A stretch of DNA of 21,140 bases from Brumimicrobium sp041655765 (GTDB lineage Bacteria > Bacteroidota > Bacteroidia > Flavobacteriales_D > Crocinitomicaceae), in the NCBI GenBank assembly GCA_041655765.1, contig JBBAEU010000031.1, positions 1-21,140 on the forward strand. Reading direction: 5' to 3'. Below, piece by piece: positions 1 through 7,233 of this stretch. The notes beneath the pieces are model-generated. The model ran no database searches. It was given only the letters and a program-made list of their open reading frames with translations, and was not told the DNA's origin. Each line of letters begins with the position of its first letter. The first letter of the stretch is position 1. The translations under genes were made by a program, and so were the position numbers.

Positions 1-1027
1 ATATGGCGACATTGAAGCCATGGAAAATGCAAATATCGACAAAGATTATATCGAAAAGAATGAAGTAGGAATTATTTATGGGAATGACAGTGTTGCACAA
101 TCTGTTGTGGAGTCAACTGATGTTATTCGTGAAAAGGGGGATACTGCTTTGTTGGGTTCTGGTGCGATTTTTAAATCGATGAACTCAACAGTAACCATGA
201 ATCTATCAACCATTTTTAGAATGAAAGGGATTAATCTTACGATTAGTGCGGCTTGTGCAAGTGGTTCTCATTCTATCGGTTTAGCTTATATGATGATTAA
301 AAATGGACTGCAAGACATGGTCATTGCTGGTGGCGCACAAGAAATCAATAAGTATGCAATGGGAAGTTTTGACGGTTTGGGTGTTTTTGCTCTTGATGAT
401 GGCGACCCAACCTTGGCATTAAGACCTTTTGATAAAAATAGGAGTGGATTGGTGCCAAGTGGAGGCGCAGCAACATTGGTTTTAGAGAGTTTAGAATCTG
501 CACTAAAAAGGGGTGCTCCAATTATTGCAGAAGTTTGTAGCTATGGTTTTTCATCGAATGGAGGACATATTTCGACTCCAAATATTGACGGTCCTTCAAC
601 AGCTATGCTAAAAGCGTTGAAACAAGCTGGTATTCGACCAGATGAAGTGGATTATGTGAATGCACATGCAACATCTACACCTGTTGGAGATGCTAATGAG
701 GCTTTGGCAATACATCGCGTTTTTGGAGATAATGGTCCGCTGGTGAGTTCTACAAAATCTATGACTGGCCATGAATGCTGGATGGCAGGTGCAAGTGAAA
801 TTGTTTATTCAACCTTAATGATGCAGAATGATTTTGTTGCTCCAAACATAAATTTCGAAGAGGGAGATGAAAATACAAAGAAGATAAATATTACAAACAA
901 AGCAGTTGAACAAAAAATTAATGTATATTTGTCCAATTCATTTGGATTTGGGGGGACAAATTCAGCTTTAATTATAAAAAAATTAAAAACTAACAATAAT
1001 GGAAGAAAAAATAATACATATAAATGA
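1..1027 (+). CDS. beta-ketoacyl-ACP synthase, FabB-like (KAS I/II type), 5' partial
   Basis: Condensing enzyme that extends an ACP-bound acyl chain with a malonyl-ACP unit. The frame is open to the left edge (Tyr-Gly-Asp-Ile-Glu-Ala before the Met at 20), so the gene starts outside the window. Compared with E. coli FabB (about 406 residues), roughly 70-80 N-terminal residues are missing. The full thiolase-fold triad is visible, numbered from the Met at 20: nucleophile Cys79 in SAACASGSHS (codon 254-256), His216 in NAHATSTPVGD, and His251 in STKSMTGHECW with the conserved Lys246. The C-terminal SNSFGFGGTN loop is FabB-like. It is therefore a catalytic ketosynthase and not a chain-length factor. 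It overlaps the ACP gene by 29 bases and is followed by an LpxL-like acyltransferase. That arrangement is known from flexirubin/aryl-polyene clusters, so a role in polyene or special fatty acid synthesis is more likely than housekeeping FabB, but this is inference. Confidence 0.92.
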   Translation, partial: YGDIEAMENANIDKDYIEKNEVGIIYGNDSVAQSVVESTDVIREKGDTALLGSGAIFKSMNSTVTMNLSTIFRMKGINLTISAACASGSHSIGLAYMMIKNGLQDMVIAGGAQEINKYAMGSFDGLGVFALDDGDPTLALRPFDKNRSGLVPSGGAATLVLESLESALKRGAPIIAEVCSYGFSSNGGHISTPNIDGPSTAMLKALKQAGIRPDEVDYVNAHATSTPVGDANEALAIHRVFGDNGPLVSSTKSMTGHECWMAGASEIVYSTLMMQNDFVAPNINFEEGDENTKKINITNKAVEQKINVYLSNSFGFGGTNSALIIKKLKTNNNGRKNNTYK

Positions 1028-1238
1028 TGTATTAGCCGATGAGTTTGAAGTAGATGTAGAGGAGATTTCACCAGAAGCAAACCTACGAGATACACTTGAT
1101 TTAGATAGCCTAGATTACGTAGATTTGGTTGCTGTTATTCAATCAATCACTGGAGTAAAGTTAGAAGAAGCAGATTTTCAAGGAATTGAAACATTTTCTG
1201 ACTTCTATAAGCTTCTGAAAAATAAAACTGCTGACTAA
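999..1238 (+). CDS. acyl carrier protein
   Basis: Acyl carrier protein of 79 residues that carries the growing chain on a phosphopantetheine arm. The attachment site is Ser37 in DLDSLDYVDL, the DSL motif at the start of helix II. The protein is acidic and of normal ACP length. The start ATG at 999 lies inside the 3' end of the ketosynthase gene, giving a 29-base overlap that suggests translational coupling. The acyltransferase follows 10 bases after the stop. Divergence from the usual housekeeping AcpP sequence (TVELVMALE-type helix) and the neighbours suggest a dedicated carrier for a specialised pathway. The carrier function is clear from the motif; which pathway it serves is inferred. Confidence 0.93.
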   Translation: MEEKIIHINDVLADEFEVDVEEISPEANLRDTLDLDSLDYVDLVAVIQSITGVKLEEADFQGIETFSDFYKLLKNKTAD

Positions 1239-1248
1239 ATCGTAAGGA

Positions 1249-2118
1249 ATGTCTGAATGGAAAGGTAAATCGAAAGGCACTCTTTTAGGGTACAAAATAT
1301 TTGCTTTTATCATTCGGAAAATTGGCATCAAAACCTCCTATTTTGTTCTTTTTTTTGTAGCGTTTTACTACTTCTTATTCTCGTGGAGTAGCAACAAGGC
1401 TATTTACTATTACTTTCGAAAACGACTAAAATTTTCTAAGGCTAAATCCGTTGTTGCAATTTATAGAAATTACTTTGTATTTGGACAAACTCTGCTTGAC
1501 CGAATGTTGATTTCTTCTGGTGATAGAAGTCAATTCACCTATGAATTTGATGGAATTGAAAATATTGAAAATGCGCAAAGAGCAGGTAATGGAGGAATCT
1601 TAATTAGTGCTCATGTAGGTAATTTTGAATTGGCAGAACATTTTTATGACAACCTCGAAACAGAACCAGTCGTTAATATCCTAACTACTGATATGGAAAG
1701 ACAGCAAATAAAACATTTTCTGGAAACATTCTCCTTAAAATCTAATGTAAAATTTATCATCCTCAAAGACGATATGTCACATATATTTGAATTTAATGAG
1801 GCTTTTTCTAATAATGAGTTGATAAACATTACTGGAGATAGATTTTTTGACAATACCAAAACAATGGAAGCAGAATTTTTAGGCGAAAAAGCCTTGTTTC
1901 CAGCTGGACCGTTTTTGTTGGGATCTCGATTAAAAGTTCCTGTGCTTTTTGTATATGTGATGAAAGAATCAGCTACACATTATCATTTGTATGCTCGTGT
2001 TGCGGAGGTTAAACATAGAGATAGTCAAGGACTTTTGGAGCAATTTATAAAAAGCTTGACAGAAATCATTGATAAGTATCCCTATCAATGGTTTAATTAT
2101 TATCATTTTTGGAAGTAG
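1249..2118 (+). CDS. LpxL/HtrB-like acyltransferase (LPLAT superfamily)
   Basis: Membrane-associated acyltransferase of 289 residues, resembling the lipid A lauroyl/myristoyl acyltransferase (LpxL/HtrB) family. Visible features: a hydrophobic N-terminal segment around residues 30-46 (YFVLFFVAFYYFLFS); the catalytic H-x4-E/D motif at 122-127 (HVGNFE) within GGILISAHVGNFELAE; and a later block GDRFFDNTKTMEAEFLGEKALFPAGP that corresponds to the acceptor-side GDR...FFG region. Length fits the family. The start at 1249 follows AAGGA closely, which would be a rare Shine-Dalgarno-like site here. In flexirubin/aryl-polyene clusters such an enzyme is thought to load or transfer the finished chain to a membrane anchor. 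A role in true lipid A acylation cannot be excluded from sequence. It is the last plus-strand gene of this cluster, and the next gene is convergent. Confidence 0.85.
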   Translation: MSEWKGKSKGTLLGYKIFAFIIRKIGIKTSYFVLFFVAFYYFLFSWSSNKAIYYYFRKRLKFSKAKSVVAIYRNYFVFGQTLLDRMLISSGDRSQFTYEFDGIENIENAQRAGNGGILISAHVGNFELAEHFYDNLETEPVVNILTTDMERQQIKHFLETFSLKSNVKFIILKDDMSHIFEFNEAFSNNELINITGDRFFDNTKTMEAEFLGEKALFPAGPFLLGSRLKVPVLFVYVMKESATHYHLYARVAEVKHRDSQGLLEQFIKSLTEIIDKYPYQWFNYYHFWK

Positions 2119-2156
2119 TATTCGACCGCTTAGAAAGTTTCTTTTGCGATGACCTT

Positions 2157-3053
2157 TTATTCACCAATCATTTCCAATAATTTTTCTCCAATTTCTTTGT
2201 GGTAGATTCGAGAACCACAAGTGTGACAGTCGTTGATTATGTAAAATTCTTTGGGTTCATTAGCGTTGTCATATATAGTTTTTCCGTGTTCAAGGGGAAC
2301 AACAAAATCCATTACACTGTGAATTACCAAAATGGGCTTGTGGTAATGTTGAACAGATTCTTTTGCACTATACATCTCTTTTACAAACCAATCTGACAAA
2401 AAACCAGCGAAGCGGCGACCAATATCTTTGTGAGAAGAAAAAGCACCTTCAACAACCAATCCATCGATTAATTCTCCTTTTCGCCCAGCGACAGAAGCTG
2501 CTAAGTTTCCACCTAAAGACTGACCATAAATAATAAACTTTGTCCCTTCTACTTCTTTGCGTTGTTTGATGTATTCAAGTGCTGAAATTCCGTCTTGAAT
2601 AATAAATTTACGTTTGGCTTTCCCTGTAGAAAGTCCGTAACCGCTATAATCAACTGCAAAAACCTGAAATCCATATTGCATGAGTAGATTCATGTTCCAA
2701 TGACGCCCAGTTATATCTCCTGCGTTACCATGAAAAAACAGAATTGTTCCTTTAATTTCAATATCATTTGGTATGATGAGCCAACCATTTAATTCATTAC
2801 CACTTTCGCTTGGAAATAAAACGCTTTCAATGGTATGATTAAACGTTACTGTATCTTGACCATTTCGAATAAACAAGGGTTGATATTGTTCTCCATGATA
2901 TTGAACTAAAACGGTATCTTCTTGAATGTATAATGTTTGTTCACGAGCTTCACGGTCAACTACTGTAGGGCTCAAAAAGCTGTTGTTAAATGCACATGAA
3001 TTTAGTAGAATCAAAGCAAAAAAAAAATATGACGTATGTCTAAAATTTATCAT
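2157..3053 (-). CDS. alpha/beta hydrolase lipoprotein (BEM46/YfhR-like serine hydrolase)
   Basis: Predicted serine hydrolase of 298 residues with a lipoprotein signal: a hydrophobic stretch (residues 8-18) ending LLNSC, with Cys20 as the likely lipidated residue. It should be anchored in the cell envelope. The oxyanion region is FFHGNAGD (107-113), the nucleophile Ser179 is in YGQSLGGN, the acid is probably Asp249 in HSVMDFVVP, and the base His277 in NDCHTCG. This pattern matches the BEM46/YfhR group of alpha/beta hydrolases; the substrate is unknown. Two in-frame-context ATGs lie in a 12-base tandem duplication at the start. The inner ATG (3051-3053) is the one that opens the reading frame, and the upstream ATG gives only a 3-codon peptide. 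It lies 99 bases downstream of glyA on the same strand and may be a separate unit. The 38 bases between its stop and the convergent acyltransferase stop hold no clear terminator. Confidence 0.88.
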   Translation of the reverse strand: MINFRHTSYFFFALILLNSCAFNNSFLSPTVVDREAREQTLYIQEDTVLVQYHGEQYQPLFIRNGQDTVTFNHTIESVLFPSESGNELNGWLIIPNDIEIKGTILFFHGNAGDITGRHWNMNLLMQYGFQVFAVDYSGYGLSTGKAKRKFIIQDGISALEYIKQRKEVEGTKFIIYGQSLGGNLAASVAGRKGELIDGLVVEGAFSSHKDIGRRFAGFLSDWFVKEMYSAKESVQHYHKPILVIHSVMDFVVPLEHGKTIYDNANEPKEFYIINDCHTCGSRIYHKEIGEKLLEMIGE

Positions 3054-3072
3054 TTAATGTATCATTTAATGT
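3049..3072. repeat. 12-base tandem duplication across the hydrolase start codon
   Basis: ATCATTTAATGT occurs twice in direct succession. On the minus strand each copy contains ATGAT, so the start codon is doubled. The outer ATG (3063-3065) reads Met-Ile-His-stop, and its TAA directly abuts the ATG that starts the lipoprotein hydrolase (TAAATG). The repeat itself is directly visible; an effect on translation is only a possibility. Confidence 0.9.
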
Positions 3073-3152
3073 ATGTTTAGCTATAAATTATATGGCATAA
3101 ACCTATCACAATCAAGATTCTTAGGTTACTTCACTATAAATGAATACTTTAT

Positions 3153-4427
3153 CTAAAATTGATACAAAGGATAACCACTCATCCAACCTTTAATCTCTTC
3201 GCTAACTTCTTTGATTGTCGAATCGTTGTTTACATTCATAATTACTTGATCAATTAAATCAACAATTCTAATCATATCGTCTTCTTTCAGTCCCCTTGTT
3301 GTTACGGCAGGCGTTCCAACACGAATTCCAGAAGTAATCACAGGAGATTGAGTGTCAAAAGGAACCATGTTTTTATTGACTGTAATGTGAGCTTTATTCA
3401 GCGCTGTTTCAGCATCTGCTCCTGTAACATTTTTAGAGCGCAAATCTATCAAGATACAATGGTTGTCTGTTCCTCCAGAAACGATATTATATCCGCGATT
3501 GATAAGTTCATTTGCCATGGTTTGAGCATTGGCTCTGGTTTGTTTTTGGTAATCAACAAATTTTGGGTTAAGTGCTTCACCAAACGCAACAGCTTTTGCA
3601 GCAATGACATGCTCTAGAGGTCCACCTTGGTTTCCAGGGAAAACAGAAGAGTCCAATAAAGATGCCATTGATTTCAAGTTTCCATTTTTCCAACGGATTC
3701 CAAACGGATTGTCAAAATTTTTCCCCATCATAATGATTCCTCCACGTGGACCACGAAGCGTTTTATGCGTTGTAGAAGTAATGATATGACAATGTTTTAA
3801 AGGGTCATTCAATAAATTCGTAGCAATTAATCCTGCGGGATGTGAAATATCAGCTAAAATCAAGGCACCTACGCTATCTGCAATCGCTCTTGCTCTCTCA
3901 TAATCCCAATCTCTACTGTAGGCTGAAGCTCCAATAATAATTAACTTTGGTTTTACTTCTTTTGCTTTGGCTTCCATTTCGTCGTAATCGACCAATCCAG
4001 TTTCTTTTAAAACCCCGTAAAAATGGGCGTCGTATAATTTTCCTGAGAAATTTACTGGAGAGCCATGCGTTAAATGTCCTCCATGCGAAAGGTTAAAACC
4101 GAGTGTTTTATCACCTGGTTTTAGAACGGCACTCATAACAGATACGTTGGCCTGAGAGCCAGAATGTGGTTGAACATTTGCCCATTCTGCACCAAATAAT
4201 TTTTTTAAACGGTCGATTGCTAATTGTTCTACTTGATCAACGATTTCACAGCCTCCATAATATCTTTTATTTGGATATCCTTCAGCATATTTATTTGTCA
4301 AAATAGATCCCATAGCTTCCATCACTTCATTGCTTACAAAGTTTTCTGAAGCAATTAACTCAATTCCATTTGTTTGACGTTCCTTTTCTAAGGCTATTAA
4401 GTCAAAAATCTCCTTATCATTTCTCAT
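3153..4427 (-). CDS. glyA: serine hydroxymethyltransferase
   Basis: PLP enzyme of 424 residues that interconverts serine plus tetrahydrofolate with glycine plus 5,10-methylene-tetrahydrofolate, the main source of one-carbon units. It acts in the cytoplasm. Sequence marks: N-terminal IELIASENFVS (22-32), NKYAEGYPNKRYYGG (45-59), the PLP-binding Asp193 and His196 in LADISHPAG, and the Schiff-base Lys222 in STTHKTLRGPRGG. Length matches the bacterial enzyme, and nothing is missing. The start ATG overlaps the stop of the upstream SDR gene in ATGA, so it is very likely translated from the same mRNA as the SDR, NlpC/P60 and DinB-fold genes. Confidence 0.98.
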   Translation of the reverse strand: MRNDKEIFDLIALEKERQTNGIELIASENFVSNEVMEAMGSILTNKYAEGYPNKRYYGGCEIVDQVEQLAIDRLKKLFGAEWANVQPHSGSQANVSVMSAVLKPGDKTLGFNLSHGGHLTHGSPVNFSGKLYDAHFYGVLKETGLVDYDEMEAKAKEVKPKLIIIGASAYSRDWDYERARAIADSVGALILADISHPAGLIATNLLNDPLKHCHIITSTTHKTLRGPRGGIIMMGKNFDNPFGIRWKNGNLKSMASLLDSSVFPGNQGGPLEHVIAAKAVAFGEALNPKFVDYQKQTRANAQTMANELINRGYNIVSGGTDNHCILIDLRSKNVTGADAETALNKAHITVNKNMVPFDTQSPVITSGIRVGTPAVTTRGLKEDDMIRIVDLIDQVIMNVNNDSTIKEVSEEIKGWMSGYPLYQF

Positions 4428-5341
4428 TTTATTGTATTTAAAATTTTATTCAATCCTTGTCGTAATTCTGTATGTGGTTTATAGCCAACTAACTCCATTA
4501 ATTTATCTGAACTTCCAATCCTTCTTTCTACTTCATAGTCATAACGTTTTTTAGGAGCTTCAATATACGTAATTTTTGAATTAGATTGGGCAATTTGCTT
4601 AATTTCTTTTGCCAAAGTATCAATATCCCATTCTTTTTCATTTGCAATATTAACAATGTGGAAGCCATTAATATCCATCAGTCGAACACAAGCCTCAACT
4701 GTATCATCGATATAGGTAAAGTCTCTTGTTTGTTTTCCATCGCCAAAAACGGTCAAATCTTTATTGTTCAAGGCTTGTTCAAAAAAACGCGGAACAACCA
4801 TTCGATTGTCTTGGTTTGGGCCATAAACATTAAAGAACCTTAAAGCAATTGAGTTCAGCCCTTTTTCTTCATAATTTGACGCTAAGTATATTTCATTATA
4901 TCTTTTTGCCATAGCGTACGATGTCCTTGGGTCAACTAATACATCTTCAGTTACAGCACTTTTAATTGCAGTACTTCCATAAATCCCAGAAGTAGAGGCA
5001 TATAGAACTTTTTTTACTTTGTTTCGAATTGCAGCACTCACAACATTTCTTGTTCCTATTGTTTCAACTTCCATTGTCATAACTGGATTATCGGCAACAA
5101 CATCCACTCCTAAAACAGCTGCAAAGTGAAAAATAATATCAACACCATTTGAAAGTTCATTTACTAAATCGGCATTACAGACATCTCCTTCTGTAAATTT
5201 TATTTTAGAAAATGTTTCTTTGTCAAGTTTATTTCCACGTAATAAATTATCTAAAACAGATACTTCATGTCCCTCATTTATCAGTCTATTTGCTAAATTG
5301 CTTCCAATAAATCCCGCACCTCCTGTGATAAGTATTTTCAT
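4424..5341 (-). CDS. NAD-dependent epimerase/dehydratase (extended SDR), nucleotide-sugar type
   Basis: Extended short-chain dehydrogenase/reductase of 305 residues, acting on a nucleotide sugar by family resemblance. The NAD-binding motif is GGAGFIG at 7-13. Further marks are acid residues after strand 2 (LDNLLRG), EGDV (51-54), FHFAAVLGV, the active-site segment ASTSGIYG (115-122), and Tyr142/Lys146 in SYAMAKRYNE. RFFNVYGPNQ and DFTYIDDT are typical of UDP-glucose 4-epimerase-like enzymes and UDP-glucuronate decarboxylases. The exact substrate cannot be decided; galE-like epimerase, decarboxylase or dehydratase all remain open. It sits between the NlpC/P60 gene (18 bases upstream) and glyA (4-base overlap), with no glycosyltransferases nearby. 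It is clearly different from the second epimerase at 7234-8205. Confidence 0.93.
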   Translation of the reverse strand: MKILITGGAGFIGSNLANRLINEGHEVSVLDNLLRGNKLDKETFSKIKFTEGDVCNADLVNELSNGVDIIFHFAAVLGVDVVADNPVMTMEVETIGTRNVVSAAIRNKVKKVLYASTSGIYGSTAIKSAVTEDVLVDPRTSYAMAKRYNEIYLASNYEEKGLNSIALRFFNVYGPNQDNRMVVPRFFEQALNNKDLTVFGDGKQTRDFTYIDDTVEACVRLMDINGFHIVNIANEKEWDIDTLAKEIKQIAQSNSKITYIEAPKKRYDYEVERRIGSSDKLMELVGYKPHTELRQGLNKILNTIK

Positions 5342-5359
5342 AGTTTTTATTTTAAACCC

Positions 5360-6118
5360 TCATATTCTTTTAATCTTTGAAAGCTTATGAGAATAATATT
5401 GTTTTTGTCTGTTAAAAATTCCTTTCGTTGTTAATTGATCAATCCTAACCCTACCATGAGCATGAATTATCATTGAATCGGCTAATATAATACCAACATG
5501 AATAATTTTGCCAGTTTTTTCAGAAATAAAAAAAGCCAAGTCTCCGATTTGCTGTTTTTCGAACTCGATTTCTCTTCCTTCTTGTACTTGTTGTGAAGCG
5601 TCTCTCGGCAAGTAATGACCTAACTGGTGAAAAACTGTTTGAGTAAATCCTGAGCAATCGAGTCCATACCTAGTTCTTCCACCCCAAAGATAGGGTGCAT
5701 TCATATAATTGAAAGAAACATCCGTTATATTATCACTTTGAATGTCCAAAGCACCATCTTCCCATTCCATGTAGTAGTCATCAATAAAAAAAGACTGTTC
5801 GTTACTGATGATTGGTGAGCCTTCCAAAACCTCAATTAGTCCCCAAGGAGTTTGAATGTGGTTAGTTACTTGAAGTCGTCTCGTATTTTTTGATAAATTT
5901 TCAAAAGTTTCATCAGCAATTTGTAGAACGAGTTTATCATCAACCCAGCCTTCATAACCATCGTGTTGAATGCGTACTTTTAGCCATTGCTCATGGACGT
6001 CAATGATTGTCATCACCTCACCAAAAAGAAGTTGTGTTACAATTTCTGCTCTATCGTCATGTTCAGCACGAACGGGAATCACAGAAAGTACACAAATTAA
6101 ATGATGATTGAGCTTCAT
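5360..6118 (-). CDS. SH3b-NlpC/P60 cysteine peptidase (C40), probably cytoplasmic
   Basis: Cell-wall-peptide hydrolase of 252 residues. Residues about 10-65 form a bacterial SH3 domain (IPVRAEHDDRAEIVTQLLFGE onward, WLKVRIQHDGYEGWV), and a possible second SH3-like stretch spans about 80-120. The catalytic NlpC/P60 domain follows: Cys155 in YGLDCSGF, His207 in IIHVGIIL, and a third polar residue His219 or His221 in IHAHGRV. The N-terminus VLSVIPVRAE could be mistaken for a signal peptide, but it is the first SH3 strand and lacks a proper hydrophobic core. Known relatives with this architecture (YkfC, cyanobacterial AvPCP) cleave gamma-D-Glu-diaminopimelate bonds in free muropeptides, so murein-peptide recycling is the likely job (inference). 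Its ATG overlaps the DinB-fold gene's stop by 4 bases. Confidence 0.92.
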   Translation of the reverse strand: MKLNHHLICVLSVIPVRAEHDDRAEIVTQLLFGEVMTIIDVHEQWLKVRIQHDGYEGWVDDKLVLQIADETFENLSKNTRRLQVTNHIQTPWGLIEVLEGSPIISNEQSFFIDDYYMEWEDGALDIQSDNITDVSFNYMNAPYLWGGRTRYGLDCSGFTQTVFHQLGHYLPRDASQQVQEGREIEFEKQQIGDLAFFISEKTGKIIHVGIILADSMIIHAHGRVRIDQLTTKGIFNRQKQYYSHKLSKIKRI

Positions 6119-6705
6119 TTCTTCTTTGGAAAATTATTATGTGCCATGATGTTTTTAACTTGCTGAATATGGCGTTCGTTATGATAAATAATAAATTGCA
6201 ATATATCACCCAGTCGTAATCGGATAACCTTACTAATTGATATTGGAACTTTAATTTTTTTTAAATTTGCGAAAGCTGATTTTTCTAAAATTCTCAATAA
6301 CGTTTCTTGTTGGTCAATAAAAATATTTACCGCATCTTTGTCAACCAATGAAGAGTTTATCGTTGGATTAAACTGTCTTGGTGCACGAAATTTCTTTTTG
6401 ATATTATTGGCTTTTCCAAGTTTCATCGACCGCCAAGCACTTTTTCCTAATTGCGAAGAAACAAAAATTTCTTTTGGTTCTTTGTGCTTGGAATGGCGAA
6501 TTTTGTATAAAATCAGTTTATGGTAATAATTGGAATAACTATTCAGGTGAGAAAGTACTTCTAGGATGTTCCAACTCGATTCAGTTGGTCGCCAATTCAA
6601 TTGGTTGTTTCCCAGGTGTGTACATTTTTTTTGAACAAATTCTTTATTTGCTATTGTGATGTCCGTTAATTTCTCTAAAAGTTTTTCTGCTGAAATACCA
6701 TTCAT
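6115..6705 (-). CDS. DinB/YfiT-like four-helix metal-binding protein
   Basis: Protein of 196 residues from the ATG at 6705, resembling the DinB/YfiT superfamily, whose members bind a divalent metal with three histidines. Candidate ligands are His53 in WNILEVLSHLNSY, and His175 and His179 in IIYHNERHIQQV near the C-terminus. The spacing suits the fold. Some superfamily members are thiol-dependent transferases (bacillithiol or mycothiol S-transferases), but no specific activity can be assigned. A longer frame begins with TTG at 6726; I prefer the ATG at 6705 because a well-formed promoter -7 box overlaps that TTG. It is the first gene of the minus-strand group DinB-NlpC/P60-SDR-glyA, and its stop overlaps the next start in ATGA. 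Confidence 0.85.
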   Translation of the reverse strand: MNGISAEKLLEKLTDITIANKEFVQKKCTHLGNNQLNWRPTESSWNILEVLSHLNSYSNYYHKLILYKIRHSKHKEPKEIFVSSQLGKSAWRSMKLGKANNIKKKFRAPRQFNPTINSSLVDKDAVNIFIDQQETLLRILEKSAFANLKKIKVPISISKVIRLRLGDILQFIIYHNERHIQQVKNIMAHNNFPKKK

Positions 6706-6723
6706 TGCTTTGAATTTATAACC

Positions 6724-6752
6724 CAAAGTTAATATTTTTAAGCATATAGCAA
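6724..6752 (-). promoter_or_regulatory. Bacteroidota-type promoter for the DinB-NlpC-SDR-glyA group
   Basis: On the minus strand a TTG (6750-6752) is followed by 18 bases and then a perfect TAACTTTG (6724-6731). This fits the Bacteroidota sigma consensus TTG-N19-TAnnTTTG closely. The predicted transcription start lies only about a dozen bases upstream of the ATG at 6705, giving a very short leader. It is the best promoter match I found in the window. Confidence 0.6.
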
Positions 6753-7233
6753 TGGTAAAGTAGAATATATTTCAAACTGAATTTTCAAAAAAAAACATAA
6801 ATAATTCTTCAAAGAATTTATGTGATTTTGAAATTTAAAAATAAAAACGGGTTGGAAGTGACTCGTCTCTTAAAAAAAACATGTAAAAATTTGATTTTCG
6901 ACGATAAAAAGATGTTATTTGTGGATGATTAATATTGGTAATTAAAGTACCAATGAAATTAACAATACGTGATGTCATCTAAATTCTACGAAGGAAACAA
7001 TTAATAGTTTTAATGAAATCATTGGCAGTAAATAATACGATAGCAAAAAAAAATCCTTTTTGTTGGACGGTCAATTTTCATCACTAAAACAGTAAAAAAG
7101 TAAGAAAATAAAGGAAAAAGGAAAGCGACGATAATTATAATTCAAATAAAATCTGCATTTCATGTAAATTTTATGAATATTTGTACAACAAATAAATGAG
7201 CGAGGTTAAAAAACATAATTTAAATACTCAAAA
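6753..7233. other. long intergenic region, no credible gene
   Basis: About 480 bases between divergent genes, very AT-rich. No frame beyond about 25 codons with a start looks coding; the best is Met-Lys-Ser-Leu at 7013, 24 codons, with no recognisable features. It contains a perfect 7-base inverted repeat at 6934-6954 and an imperfect hairpin near 6798-6822 (AATTCT-TCAA-AGAATT core). No tRNA or riboswitch pattern was recognised. It must hold the promoter of the epimerase gene at 7234, but no clear -7 box stands out (the nearest is AATATTTG at 7176-7183). Confidence 0.6.
6934..6954. repeat. inverted repeat ATTGGTA-N7-TACCAAT
   Basis: Perfect 7-base arms separated by ATTAAAG. There is no T-tract on either side, so it is unlikely to be a simple terminator. 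It could be a regulator-binding site or part of a structured RNA; no protein can be named. Confidence 0.4.

Noticed and set aside
7013..7087. 24-codon ORF in the long intergenic region
   Set aside because: Too short, no recognisable features, and AT-rich sequence yields such ORFs by chance.
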